From Phytophthora colocasiae (Eukaryota > Oomycota > Peronosporomycetes > Peronosporales > Peronosporaceae), in assembly GCA_018806915.1 (NCBI GenBank), contig JAGKQI010000103.1, forward strand, positions 310,001 to 374,000: a DNA stretch of 64,000 nucleotides, in the 5' to 3' direction. The position numbers were made by a program, and so were the translations under genes. Of the stretch, positions 32,191 through 43,717 are shown in pieces; position 1 is the first letter of the stretch, and each line of letters opens with the position of its first letter. The notes under the pieces are model-generated. The model was not told the origin of the DNA and ran no database searches. It saw only the letters and a program-made list of their open reading frames with translations.

Positions 32191-33481
32191 TTAGTGTTCT
32201 TCATAGTACGCTACGCGCGCATCCAGAGCTGCACCAGCAAGCCAAGTGGACGGTCGTCGAAGTCCGCGTTTCGGGCTACGCACATGGTTGTAGCTGTCCA
32301 CTCGGGCGCTTACACGCGAGTAATCAGGCTTCTCTTCGTCAATCAAGTGCACTGGGCACGCAGCACGCGTACCGATCTTGTCCAGCGTCTCCAGCGAAAT
32401 GAACGAGTCGCGCTTGAGCTGGCCCTTCGGGGAAGGCATGCCTGCATCGGCCTCCTCACGATCGCAGAGGTCGTCCTCGTCGAACCTTTGAGGGAAAGCA
32501 ACGTGCTTTACCTGCACCTTCAACGGCCTCGTACCCAGCTTCATGTCACTCCTGTAAGCACAACAGCAGCCTATTAACAGAAGAAATATCATGACTACTG
32601 AAGAAGACGACGTACACTCTATGATAGGCATCAGTGAGGATCGTCGGCCGCACGAACTTCTGATTAATCTTGAGGCGCGAAGAGATGGTTCCCATGCTTT
32701 TTTTGCGCTGGGCGTCAGGTGTATTCTTCATTGCTGTACGTCCAGCAAGTCCACCACCGCGCAGCAGATTCTTCACGGTCCCATACGAAACGGATCCACG
32801 CGATCGACCCGCTGGATCCTGACGAAGCACACTGGATTTCCTTTTGCTCGAACGTCTGCCGTTGGTCATGCTGGGGCGTTGGCCATCAACTCCGTCACAT
32901 GCTTCCGCCTCCGAATTCAGCGCTTCACCATTTGTCGTTCCTCGAAACCACAATGAATTAGGCTGATCAGTCTGCTCTTTAAGCTCTGACGCCGTGCCCG
33001 CATCATTCGCAAGTCCAAAGCGGGTCAGGGAATACAGTAACTTGTGTAGCTCTGAATCAGTCACGACGGGATTCATCGCTTGCTGCGTTTGTTGCTGGTC
33101 ATTAAACGATGAGACTGTGGACAAGTCGGATTCATAGCTGGAATTGCGCTTCAAAATGCTCCGAGGGATTGAGTTTGGAGCAGCAAAGGAAACAGTACGT
33201 CCTGGAGAATACTGAGGTGATACCGGCTGCGAGTGCGGCAAGAACTTGGTCGGGGAAGACAAAGCTTGATAGCTGTAGCCTGATGAATCGCCAAGTGGTA
33301 GTTCAATCCCCTTGTTAAACGCTCCCGCCCGCTGTAGTGATCGAGAACTATCGAACGTTTGCTTGGCCGGCGACGGAGATCTCTGCTCGAGGAGGAACGG
33401 GTTCTCTTGAGACTCGTCGAACAGGTCCGTACTCATAATTGCCAGCACGTTGACACTGCCCACAGATCCGCAGTACGCCAT
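32191..33481 (-). CDS. Hypothetical protein with PP1-docking-like motifs
   Basis: Two exons, 33481-32616 and 32551-32191, joined across a 64-nt GTACGT..TTACAG intron, give 408 aa. The first ATG (33481) was chosen; the ATG at 33436 (MSTDLFDESQENPF) is an equally plausible start. I recognise no domain. The protein is Ser-rich and probably disordered, with a basic stretch (RRSSKRKSS). Residues 95-99 read RTVSF, an RVxF-type motif, and 108-112 read SILKR, a SILK-type motif; both are short docking motifs for protein phosphatase 1. A regulatory-subunit role is therefore possible, but such short motifs also occur by chance. The C-terminal exon contains KHVAFPQRFDEDDL, a second VxF-like string. Confidence 0.7.
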
Positions 33482-34225
33482 ACTTCTCGGTTCCTTCGAT
33501 AGTGCTCTCTTCACCAGGGACTCGCGTACCACAAACGTGGCAAGCACCTCACCCTATCGGCCGATTCGAACGCTACTGTTGGTGTTCTGCTCGCTCTGTT
33601 GTTAGTCTGGGACTCTTTTCGTGAATGATCCATGCTTTAAGAACGGCATCAGACGCCATCCTACGTTCTTGGAAAGCCAGCGTAACTTGTTATCGGCACT
33701 TTATCTGCGTCCTCGCGTCGTAGTTGGTTTAACTCCGTACACGAAATCATCCTCGTCGTGTACTATTTCGCCGTTGATAAGACCGTCAGAGAACTCGGAT
33801 CGCACAGACGGCTATCTTTGCCTGCTTTTACGGGCATTCTTCCGTGACTAAGTGAGGCTATCCATAGTTTGGATAGTCTTTGAATGCTTCAAGTTGAGAT
33901 CCCCAACTTGAAGAGCGATTAAAAATGAAAGAGAGAGGGCATGGCTGCGCTTCTTAGTTCGCGTCGAACACTGCCGTACACACACACAAGAGTTCTTGCA
34001 TTTAAAAGATAAGCACCCGGGGCATGGAGGCCCAACACGAATCAAAGCCATGAAGCCATAGAGTTCATTACTGCATAAATACTCACGACAAACTACTCGA
34101 TGCTTCCCTACCGATCCACTTTCAACATGCATTTCACTATTGCAGCTTTTGGGGCGCACATTTCTCCCGTGGCCCACAGTCTTGAAGCTTCCTTCCCTTG
34201 AAAAGCGGATTCCAGAAACACCTTC
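33482..34225. other. Spacer between two minus-strand genes
   Basis: No gene is visible. It probably includes the promoter of the upstream-reading hypothetical gene and the 3' UTR of neither in full. Confidence 0.4.
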
Positions 34226-35764
34226 TTATGCTCGCGCTTGCTGCTGCTGGTACGTTTTTGCCTGCGTCAGCATTTCCTGGAGGAGGTAGCGCTGGTGAGC
34301 AATCGAGTCCTCAACGGATTCAACCGTAGGAACAGGCCGGCCGTTCTGACTGACCATCGTCGGTGGCAAGTTACGAGCAGAGCGGATCATTTGTGTGGTG
34401 TCCAGGGTTTGCACAACTTCCTCGTCTAGTGAACCGTAGCGTGGTGCGTCGCTACTGCGGCGGTCCATGCAGATTGAGTTGGAGCTGTCGAAGCTCGTTT
34501 CACTGGCGGTGCTCGAGATGCTGCAGTTGTTGCGACTGGCCTTAGCATCGTCCAGTAGCTTCATGTCGACACGCATCCTAGGCACGATCATAGCACCCTT
34601 ACTGTGCATAGAGGACGTTGTTGATACGGAGGTTTCCGAATCACGACGGCTACGGCTGCGGTCTGAGGATGAAGATGTAATGAATGATGCCGAGCCGAAC
34701 TCGGACGACGGAACAATCGACTCAGTCTGGGTCGACACCATGAGGATGCACTTGGTGCAGAACTTGGTTGTCTCTCCAACCGTGCGCGTCACAATACAGG
34801 ACTTGCAGGCCACTTCACCGCAACTGCGGCAATTGGCCTTCTTGGACAACAAACTGAACTTGCTTGAGCACACATGACAAGTCTTGCGCGACGAGAGCGG
34901 AACGAATTGCCAGTCACTGATCATTGGCAGTCTGGCCAGTAGTCTCTCCTGTACGACGATTGGCAGCTTACTCATACACGTTGCCACACTGCCGAGAAAT
35001 GAGCTAACCAGCCAACCTGGTAGATTCTCAGGGTGTCGTACTACACCGTCAAGAATGAGCTCAGTGTGGCTGGCGTTCTGCGTTGGTCGAAGCAGCATGA
35101 TCTCTGTAAAGTCGAGACGCGATAATCCGTGAGTTTCCTTGAGTGATACGCACTCTTTGCGTTCAACCGAGTGTTTGATACTGAATCCGACCGGGATGCC
35201 GTCCACGTCCGTCGCGACGCCTGTGTACTCGAGGAAGCACATGTCCCGCTGGTAGATGGGACTGTTGTTGCTCAGGTTGATCGCCTGCCAGCGGATCGAA
35301 ACGTGCTCCTGCATGTTTTCAGCGCTGCGTTCCTTGAGCACGCACAGCGTCTGCGCATCCAAGCTGTCGTTGTAGAGAAGATCACGACGCTCGGCCACCT
35401 GCGCCGTCGAATCGGCGTACATGATGCCCATGAGGTCGTTGAGCGACGCCCGCACGGTTCCCTGCAGACGGTAGTGTAGGTCTCTACTGTTGTCGCCCGT
35501 TTTCGTGAACCGCTTAAATCCGGCGTGCGATCCGATCTGCTTCCAAGTCCGGTAGTCGACATTGCCGGCATTGCGGTCCTCGCGCGCTTTGGTAAGCGCG
35601 TCATCCAGCACCGACTTAGCTGTGGTAATGTAGTTGTTCAGGTCGTCCCGGGTCATTCGTACCCGGCCAAAGTGACCCCGTCGAAGCGGGAGTTGCTGCT
35701 TCGGCGCCTGGTTGCGCTGAGCAATGGCCTGCGCTTCCACGCGACTGAAGTTCGTGGTGTTCAT
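34226..35764 (-). CDS. START-FYVE domain protein (oomycete type)
   Basis: A single exon of 512 aa from the ATG at 35764. Residues about 30-285 have the START-like lipid-binding layout usual in oomycete proteins of this class (LDFTEIMLLRPTQNASHTEL, HPENLPGWLVSSFLGSVATC). Residues about 290-345 form a FYVE-type zinc finger with four CxxC pairs: CHVC, CRSC, CKSC and CTKC. The basic R(R/K)HHCR motif that reads phosphatidylinositol 3-phosphate in classic FYVE domains is replaced by KKANCRSC, so this finger is divergent and its lipid preference uncertain. The serine-rich C-terminus ends in a short coiled coil (HQRYLLQEMLTQAKTYQQQQ). A role at endosomal membranes is inferred from the family. Confidence 0.85.
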   Translation of the reverse strand: MNTTNFSRVEAQAIAQRNQAPKQQLPLRRGHFGRVRMTRDDLNNYITTAKSVLDDALTKAREDRNAGNVDYRTWKQIGSHAGFKRFTKTGDNSRDLHYRLQGTVRASLNDLMGIMYADSTAQVAERRDLLYNDSLDAQTLCVLKERSAENMQEHVSIRWQAINLSNNSPIYQRDMCFLEYTGVATDVDGIPVGFSIKHSVERKECVSLKETHGLSRLDFTEIMLLRPTQNASHTELILDGVVRHPENLPGWLVSSFLGSVATCMSKLPIVVQERLLARLPMISDWQFVPLSSRKTCHVCSSKFSLLSKKANCRSCGEVACKSCIVTRTVGETTKFCTKCILMVSTQTESIVPSSEFGSASFITSSSSDRSRSRRDSETSVSTTSSMHSKGAMIVPRMRVDMKLLDDAKASRNNCSISSTASETSFDSSNSICMDRRSSDAPRYGSLDEEVVQTLDTTQMIRSARNLPPTMVSQNGRPVPTVESVEDSIAHQRYLLQEMLTQAKTYQQQQARA

Positions 35765-38055
35765 AGCAGCCAGACGCTGTCACGCGTATCAAGTCTCGGT
35801 TCGAGCCGAAAACGCAAACTGAAGAGGTCCGTCTCCCCTCCGAGGAAGGCAGCGCACGGAAGCGTACAAAAGTCGGCAGCGGCACTGGCGCACGGAACCA
35901 AATGGAGCGAGAGAGAGCAGAAACCACGTGAGATTTGCCGGTACAGCCACGCGACCTCAAACTAATAAAGTTTACACTAATTCAGTAGTTGCTGCGTTTA
36001 TGTGTTACCTGTGCAGATTTTGCATCCTGGCAAATTTTCTTGGTCCGACCCTTGCAAATTAGGCGGGGAAACCTGTAGCTCTCATCTGCCGGGTTATCGG
36101 ACAAAACGGGGGCCTCCTTCGCGACCAAATGCTCCGGCATTTGGCGGTACAGAGGTCAGGTCTGATCAAATCCACGTCGACCGGCGCTCAAGCGCCCGAG
36201 CCTCCAGCTGGTGTCTCGCTCGACTGGAGACTTGAAGCGAGCCGCATCTCTGCTGGGTCGAGATTGCTCCGCCGGTCAAGCACAGCTTTATCGTTGATGC
36301 CTTTAATGGTGGACGCAAGTACAAACCTACGGAGGACACACGCTGAAAAGACTAGGCGTGCACCACCAAGGCCCAAAATTCGGTGCACAGCCATCATCAA
36401 AGTAAATCTTACTGCTGCCGATCGGATACACTACTCAGCGCTACCTGCACAACCTCGCGGTGGTATTTCGTTTAGCGTGCCACGTTGGACGCGGGTCGGA
36501 AGACATGCCGAATGAATACCCTTCTTGTACTGTAGCACTAATTGCGCACAGTACAATTCAACTTGCAGTCCGGTAGTACTGTACGCAATACCCGAGTTGT
36601 CGGGTGAAGCCTGCGATAAGCTTTTGGTGGTGGCGGCTTTGGTTATGCTGTACCCGGTACGTGTGCGGCGTGAAGACGCGAAAGCGAGACGTAGAACGGT
36701 GGCGGAAAGCTACACGTCCTGCGTGCGTCAGTCGCAGTCATCTTGTGACCAACGCACGTGCTGCAGCACCGTTCGGTTGTTTTAGCAAAAATTACAGGTG
36801 TTTCCTGTTTGCGAACCTACCATGCGGGCAGCAGGGGCTGCCGTTGAAAAGCGTTGAAAGGTTGAAAGGTGTGCTGATTGAAAATGAGGACATCACTTTT
36901 GTTTGCCTCGTAAAGTGCCAAACGAATGCGCGACGAGGCTGACAGCGACCTTGAAGGTCGTGCCACTGGCACGGTGCAGTCAGCGGCGTGACTCAACGCA
37001 GAGGCGTAACGCTGGACGACATGCGTGTACACTTTCTTGAGGTAGGCAATGGTTGGGATGTCTAGTCCTGTGCAGACATCGACAGTTCGATTGCGGTCAC
37101 GAATTTTTGATACAGGATCACGACCTTGGCTCGAGCACGTTGCAGTGATCTTCGGTTGCACATGTCAATGCACACAGAACAAGCAAAGCATGCCAAAGTT
37201 GACCAGTTCCAGAATTCTCGTCATCTGGTCGACTTTGCCATCACGCTGCGTCCAAATGGTTGGATAAAAGAAGAGCTCTAGCTCTTCCGCAATACGGACA
37301 TCAGCTAGCCGGCAGCAAGAAACAACTAAAAAAATACGTTCTCACATCCGTCAGCTGCAAGCTGTATGTTGGTCTCTCTGAACGGCTGTACCAGCTTTGC
37401 TTGATTGACACGAAGGGTTAAGTAACTCTTTCGACTAGGACAATGGACACGGCAGCTCTTCAACTTGATCATTAACCAAGTTGAGCTGCATCTGAAGGAT
37501 TCCCAGCAGTTTTGCCGTTCGCGAACACATTTCCCAAAAAATTGTTCCAACATTTGTGTTCATGTATGTGTATTTTTGTTGAGTCTACACTACTGTGCGT
37601 CGAAGTTGCGACCTCGAGACGTGCGGTCAAGTTCCATAGCCTGTCGGAAGGCATGGACACAATCAGCATCAATAAAAACTACGGATTCACAATGAGCACA
37701 AGTAACTAGTAGTGAGCCCTTTTCCAAAGGCCCAGCTGCTCCTTTGGCTAGTGGCTCGGGTATGCCGGTATCTTACCTCTCGAACAACATTATCGACACG
37801 ATTGAGGTGGCTTTGGCGTGGCGGGCGCTTCCGCTTCCCCTCGGGTTTGTTGAGCACCATTTTGTTGCGCATGGCAGTCGTCAGGAATGGCAAAGTCAAG
37901 ATTTTCCTGCACCGGGAAAGCATATTTCAGGCTGGTGAGCACGAACGCTGCTTCAGGTCACGCTGACCGTGACCATACTGTACCTGTCGTTCGCAGGCAT
38001 TTTAAAGCCTGCACGGAACACGAAATCGTCGTCGGGGCGATCATAGTCCTGCGTA
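35765..38055. other. 2.3-kb region without a supported gene
   Basis: Short frames occur on both strands, including a 114-codon minus frame at 36817-37161 and a + frame near 37712-37930 reading MPVSYLSNNIIDTIEVALAW, but none shows a known domain or reliable start. Decayed mobile sequence is likely; no TIR or LTR was found. Confidence 0.35.
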
Positions 38056-41000
38056 TCAAATAAATACGGGTGGGTTAGTTTTCATGTTCCGTACCATGAG
38101 ACCGCATGGTTTCCTTACAATTTCCGCAGGTAGGGATGAATTTGTCGGGTCGGAGTTTGTCATTTCCGTGGCCAGTGAACCAGCTTCGTGAATAACCGTT
38201 GACACCGGCACGGGTCTGCTACACGCAATACACATGACGGGTTTCGTGCCCATTGCAGTCGAATCTCCATCCGTTGGCTGCAAGAGCATTAGCTCGCCAC
38301 GGATATCGCGTAGCGCTACCTCAAAGCGGATCTTCAGTTGCTCCATTAGCTCTCTTCGGAGTCTCGCCAGCTCCTCGGTCGTGAACTCGCGTGCGTCTTC
38401 AAGACGATCATCAACCTTTTGCGCGAAATTATCCAGTAACAGCCTGTAATTGGCATTCGCATTGGTTGCACCACCTATTCCAGGTCCACGCTGAACGCCT
38501 TTTTCGGAGTTGAGCATACCAGATACCTTCTTGGTGACTTCCTTGATGAAGTTGTCGTAGAATTGTTTCTGGCCTTCCGATGAATTGTAAAGTCTCGTGT
38601 CGAGTTCCTTGCCCGTCATTTGTGAGTAAAGATCGGTTAACACGTCGCCCTGCTTAGCTGCCGCTTCTATCATGCTGCGTCGATCGACAGGTACCAGACT
38701 GGTAGAGTTGTTGTTATCTCCGCTTCCGTTATTTCCATCAAATTGAGCCGAAACCTTGGCGATCTCAGCAAACAGCTCTTTCCGGAGTTTGTCCATTTCG
38801 TCCATCACAAGTTCTGTTCGTAAATTGTTCGAAGAGGAAGCACGTCGACTTACAACTCCTGAGTTTGAATCTGACCCCGCACCAACGAGAGTCTTGTGCT
38901 TGTCTGAAGTATTAAACTCGGCTGTTATCGCATTCAACCGCTCAATATCCTCCTCGACCATAGCGAGTCTTCGTACTGCACCACTCAGGCGCAGTTCCAT
39001 TTCTCTCATATTATCAGAGTTTCGCTGCTGGACGCTATGACGCCGCTCCTCTCGATCGGAGGGATTTCCAACACTATTATCACTTGCACTTGAGTTCTCG
39101 TGGACAACGACAGTGGAGTTTGGCTGAATACTGTTGACATTGTAGTTTCGGTGCCACAAAGACCAAAGTGACTCAAGCTATCAGCCAGCAAAACAGAAGT
39201 CATTAGTTCAAATTCAATTGCACAACCGAATTCTGGAAATACAAACCTTTTCTCGCATCGCATCCAGCCCTTTGATCAACGGGTCATTCTTCTTCTCGGT
39301 CGTAATATTCACCTGGAGGGTTGCATCGATCTCCTCATCCAAATACCGCAACTTTCGAGTATACTCCTCTTCTCGGCCGTCCTTGTTCGGCTCACCATCG
39401 CCACCTTCACCTGAGTCTATAACGCGTAATGGCACCACCCCCAAGCGAACAGCATTTTGAAGTTGCTTCACCTCGTCTGACAGAGATTGCAATGTCTCTG
39501 AAATACTCAGTGGAGAGTTGACAAGCGGTGTTATCGATAGCAGTGTCCGGTGGTAACAACGTTGCATCTGCTGTAATGCTTGAAGGATTTCATCGTCGCT
39601 ATTTCCTTGCAAAAGCTTGTCTTCTGTCAATTCAAGAGCCTTACGCCACTCTACCATCTGAGGCTTGGTGCGGTCCTGGAACGTTTGGTTACGAGCCAAC
39701 AGCTCCTTTTGCATGGCCAAACGAGCTTCGATCAAATGAGCTTGCAGGTGTTCGTTGAATACAACGTTGTTGCGTAATGCATCCAGTTGATCTTGCTGAC
39801 TCTGTGTAGTACCTGAGACTCCTTTGATACTTTGCTGCAGTGAACTCAGCGAGGCATCGGTTGATCTTCGCAAGTCGGCAAGCTTTGTGAATACAAGCGA
39901 CAGATCAAGTTGCGGTTGTGACGTAGCTTCAACGGCCTTGCCAGCCTGCTTTTCAGTTTTACCGGCTTTCCCAGTATCATCACCTGACCCATTTTCATTT
40001 CCTGTTTCCGTTCCCCCGTTTCCTAATCCACCTGAGTACATTGAAGCAACCGTTTGTTGCTGTACACTGAGGTCATCGAGACTATCGGTGAGACTCTTTA
40101 AATCTGCTGTGTGCTTTTCCACAACTCCATCGTGCTCCTGAAGCTTTTGGTCATGCTCTCGAAGCTTTAGGTCGTGCTCTCGAAGCTTCTGGTCGTACTC
40201 CTGTAGTTTTTGATCGTGATCTCCCTGTACCGCCTTCAACCCCTTCACCTCGTTCAAAATGTCGTCTATGCTCGAAGAAATCTCGTCATGCTTGCCTTTT
40301 ATATTCGCTGCCAGTTCATCGTATTTGCTATCCTTGTCGCTGCGTGCCGAAAAATTGTCACCAACATCATTATCTCCACGCAAACTATCCGCTGATCCTG
40401 CATTCCCTGGCGTATTCAACAAACCATTTCCAGCCAATTGAGAGGATAGATCATCTAGCTTCCCCATGCGGCCGTTCAATGCATCTAGAAGTTGGTCGTG
40501 CTCCGCCATTTTTGCGTTCAAAGCGTCGTGTAGCCCCTGCAAATTGTCCATCTCCTGCCGTAGATCTGCTGAAGACGCGAACGGAGCTTCGGGAAGCGGA
40601 AGTCTGCCTGCTGCTTCGCTGGACTGAGCAGTGAACGATGCATCGCTCAACTCGCGAGTACCATGATCATCACCACTTCCTTCAGGAGTACCTGATTTCA
40701 TTTCATCTTCGCTGGTCTCGTCGATAGCACTAGGGCTCAACGACCGAGCTAAGGCTTTTTTCAACTCGCCTCGAAGTTCTTTCATGGCGTCATCTAATTC
40801 CTTTGCGGTCACGAATGATTGTCTTCCGATACTGCTGGTACGTGGAGAACCTGGAGATTGCTCCACAGCTGCAGATGGAGATAAATCGTTGTCGTCATTA
40901 GTACTATCTGGTGGCGGTTCCTCTTGACTACTAGCACCATCTTGCTGTTGCTCGTCTTGACTATCCACTGGGGCTAGTCCATGAATTTCTTCCAGTTGGT

Positions 41001-41388
41001 TCTGCATTTCACCTACTTGATTCCGCATCGCTTCCATTGCTGTTGCCGCTTGTTTCTTTTCGTCTTCAGCTCGTATTAAATCGTCACGAAGAGCTTCTAC
41101 TTTGTCTTGCATTGCTTTCATTGCAGTATCGCTACTTTGTTGTGATCTCTGCTGTCTTGCCATCGACGCACCCAGAGCTCGAAGTACTTTCATTAACGGA
41201 TCCCACGAAAGGCTGTATGCAATCATCTCTTGCTTCATCAGCGATTCAAACAATTCAGGATCAAACCCATTGCTGTCAGTTTCCTGAAAACTCGAATCTT
41301 CCTTTCTGACTGTCCCTTCATTCCCAACTAACTCGACATCACTTTGCTGCTCTCCACCATCTCCATCTAAAGGCATAGGCTCTTCCAT
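38056..41388 (-). CDS. Long coiled-coil protein, unknown function
   Basis: Two exons, 41388-39247 and 39177-38056 (69-nt intron, GTTTGT..CTGATAG), join in phase 0 to 1087 aa. Most of the protein is charged heptad sequence interrupted by Ser/Gly/Asn-rich linkers. Around residues 390-415 a perfect 7-residue repeat appears (QKLREHDLKLREHDQKLQEH). Near the C-terminus a CIACSRPVP motif could bind metal or be part of a small CxxC site. No transmembrane segment or enzyme domain is seen. Such proteins often act as scaffolds or tethers, but nothing here names a partner. Confidence 0.8.
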
Positions 41389-41638
41389 TCTGATTGAAGG
41401 TACTCACAGCGCTTCGGGCGAGTTCCAGTTCTGCCAAGTCCAAGTTGGCAATGAGCCCGGCGTTTCAAGTAATCTCCAAAAAACTCCCAGCTATTTTGTG
41501 CATTCTTGATAAAAAGCACTATTCTGAGCAGCCCTTTATCTCAGATAATTTCCTGCTTCTCGACTGCCCAGGTAACTACTATTCTTCTTGCACCACAAGC
41601 CATCAGTAAAAATAAAATTTTGCAAAGATTATCCCTCC

Positions 41639-43717
41639 TCAAGCAGGCGCTCCAGGGCCGGCAACTTGGAATTCCGACGATGTACCCGTGTAAGAAGTGA
41701 CAGTTTGCCACAGAAAGTGCCTACTGTCGCCATTCACTTTGATGCGATATTTCCCTTTCGGTGTGGTTTCAGGGATACACCATTCGATTGAGACTTGAGA
41801 TCGGAAGGTACCCTGGCGTTCCCAACTAAATGTTGTGTTGGTGTCCCCATCATCTGCGTGGAATATCCAAACTCCTCCATCAGTGCGACTACGATCCTCT
41901 ATCCATCGCTGCACCTCCAAAAATGTACCTTGAGTTCGTAAATCATTTTTGGGATGTGCAGCGTGGAAGCGTACTTTGACGATTGAACCCCACCCGTATT
42001 CCTTACAGACGTCAGCTCCAGCAACCACACCACCGAAAGTTGCTCCCGACGCCACACCATCGTGAATGACCGGGATATTGTAGTCTAGCACCCCCATTCC
42101 CTTGATGCTCGGAGGTTCTAGGCCAGTATTCACCAGTTTTTTCGGATCAGGCACTTTGTTGTGGTACATGTACATCACTTCCACAAGGATATCAAACTGT
42201 TGGCACGTAGCCACAAGCTGGTTCGGCCCGAAATGGGTCGATGCACCTTCGTAACGCTGCACAGCGTATTCTTCTCTTGTAGTCATGTAGCCACAATACG
42301 CGTTGCTCAATCCAGCAATAACCGGTTGATGAATGCTAACATTTGGCAATAATTCCGTCAGCGAAGCATGAAGTGAATGTCGTAATCGCCTCCCAGCCAT
42401 TGTTGTCATCTCAAAAGGGACCGCAGCAATATGCAAACAATCAGCGAAACTAAACACTTGAAGCGGGAGCACCTTGGGAGACATTCCGTAGCGAGCAGTT
42501 GGGAAAATAATTGGTTTCTCCTTTTGCAGCGATTGCAGTTCTGGCAGCGTGGTCACCTTGGGGTATGTTCCCCACCGGATTCCTTCTTTTACAGCAGGCA
42601 CACCTCGCCCGTCAAACTCTGTTCCACTAACCATTGATACTCCAATGCACCCAGATGACGTTGAAGTCGGACACTCTGCGTACAGTTGCCATCGTTTCTG
42701 AAGTTGAATATTGCAGTAGTCTACGTATTGGTGCGCATGCTTGATCTGCCCAGCGATCGGCGTGGTCGTCAATGCTTCAGTATACAATTTCCTTGCCGTC
42801 TCAAGCTGGGCCTTGGCTACTGTCACCATTCGTTCAAAGTCTTTGTGCTGCGTGCATGGATGCCTGGGGCCGCAAATATTTGGACTCACGTCTCCTTCGT
42901 TACTCTGAGCAAATGCTGCCACGAAAGCTCTCGGTCGATCCATCAAGTGCCTTGTACCTTGCTCTCTCTCAAACTCGTAGGCTGCATATCCTTTATTATC
43001 ACCCGTGATCAACGTGTACCAATTCCCCATACTCGTTGGGTGCACTGCAAACCAATTGATCATTCCAATTGGGTATCCATCCAGTCCATCGAACCTCCAA
43101 AGTGTCATTGTCTTGTCCGTATCGTACTCGAATTGCGCTCGTTCCTGCTCTGGATTAGCCAAATAGGCATCGGTTGATCGGTTCACTGAAGCGCCAAGAC
43201 AAAGACCCTCAGTCACTCGAATCACTGCTGGTTGTAAGTTCCTGTGAGCTCTCACTACTGCTTCTACGATACCAGAGACGACACACTCGAAGTTCTGTCT
43301 GTCTGCCCCATGCAAAGGTGGGTGGACACTGTAAATAAAATAATGTGATAGCCCCCCAGGAGCACAATGTGTGTGTGTGGCACTGATCATGACGTTTTCT
43401 CGGCTGTAGACGCCCTTAGGCAGCTCTGGATGAGCCTCAAGACGCTTTACAACCGTCTGCGTGACCCATTCGGATACCATCCCGACCTCTGCACATACAA
43501 AAACACTGTGTATTTGAGTCTCAGGGCAGTGGAAGGCGAAGGCGCGCGCTCGAAGCCGCATGTGGATGCCGGAGGTTAACTGCCCCACCTTAGCGTAACC
43601 GAACATGCCAGCTTCGGCTGCTGGACCGGTAATGTCGTACATGGCCGCGCCAATACGTATACTTGCTGCATCCTCAGAGATGGAGACGCTGGTGTGCGCT
43701 CGAGTAGTAGACGCCAT
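41639..43717 (-). CDS. Neutral ceramidase
   Basis: A single exon of 692 aa from the ATG at 43717. It hydrolyses the N-acyl bond of ceramide to release sphingosine and a fatty acid. The family signatures are clear: IRIGAAMYDITGPAAEAGM at the start, the zinc-ligand block ISATHTHCAPGG (about 110-121), the FAVHP motif, and the catalytic-serine block SNEGDVSPNICGP (about 270-282). A C-terminal domain of about 150 residues (ending SEFQVAGPGAPA) is the Ig-like region usual in these enzymes. Length matches the family (about 650-780). The N-terminus is polar and shows no signal peptide, unlike many secreted or lysosomal-lumen members, so an intracellular enzyme or a missed 5' exon is possible. Confidence 0.93.
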   Translation of the reverse strand: MASTTRAHTSVSISEDAASIRIGAAMYDITGPAAEAGMFGYAKVGQLTSGIHMRLRARAFAFHCPETQIHSVFVCAEVGMVSEWVTQTVVKRLEAHPELPKGVYSRENVMISATHTHCAPGGLSHYFIYSVHPPLHGADRQNFECVVSGIVEAVVRAHRNLQPAVIRVTEGLCLGASVNRSTDAYLANPEQERAQFEYDTDKTMTLWRFDGLDGYPIGMINWFAVHPTSMGNWYTLITGDNKGYAAYEFEREQGTRHLMDRPRAFVAAFAQSNEGDVSPNICGPRHPCTQHKDFERMVTVAKAQLETARKLYTEALTTTPIAGQIKHAHQYVDYCNIQLQKRWQLYAECPTSTSSGCIGVSMVSGTEFDGRGVPAVKEGIRWGTYPKVTTLPELQSLQKEKPIIFPTARYGMSPKVLPLQVFSFADCLHIAAVPFEMTTMAGRRLRHSLHASLTELLPNVSIHQPVIAGLSNAYCGYMTTREEYAVQRYEGASTHFGPNQLVATCQQFDILVEVMYMYHNKVPDPKKLVNTGLEPPSIKGMGVLDYNIPVIHDGVASGATFGGVVAGADVCKEYGWGSIVKVRFHAAHPKNDLRTQGTFLEVQRWIEDRSRTDGGVWIFHADDGDTNTTFSWERQGTFRSQVSIEWCIPETTPKGKYRIKVNGDSRHFLWQTVTSYTGTSSEFQVAGPGAPA

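Noticed and set aside
34467..34877. 136-codon + frame
   Set aside because: Antisense shadow of the START-FYVE coding sequence.
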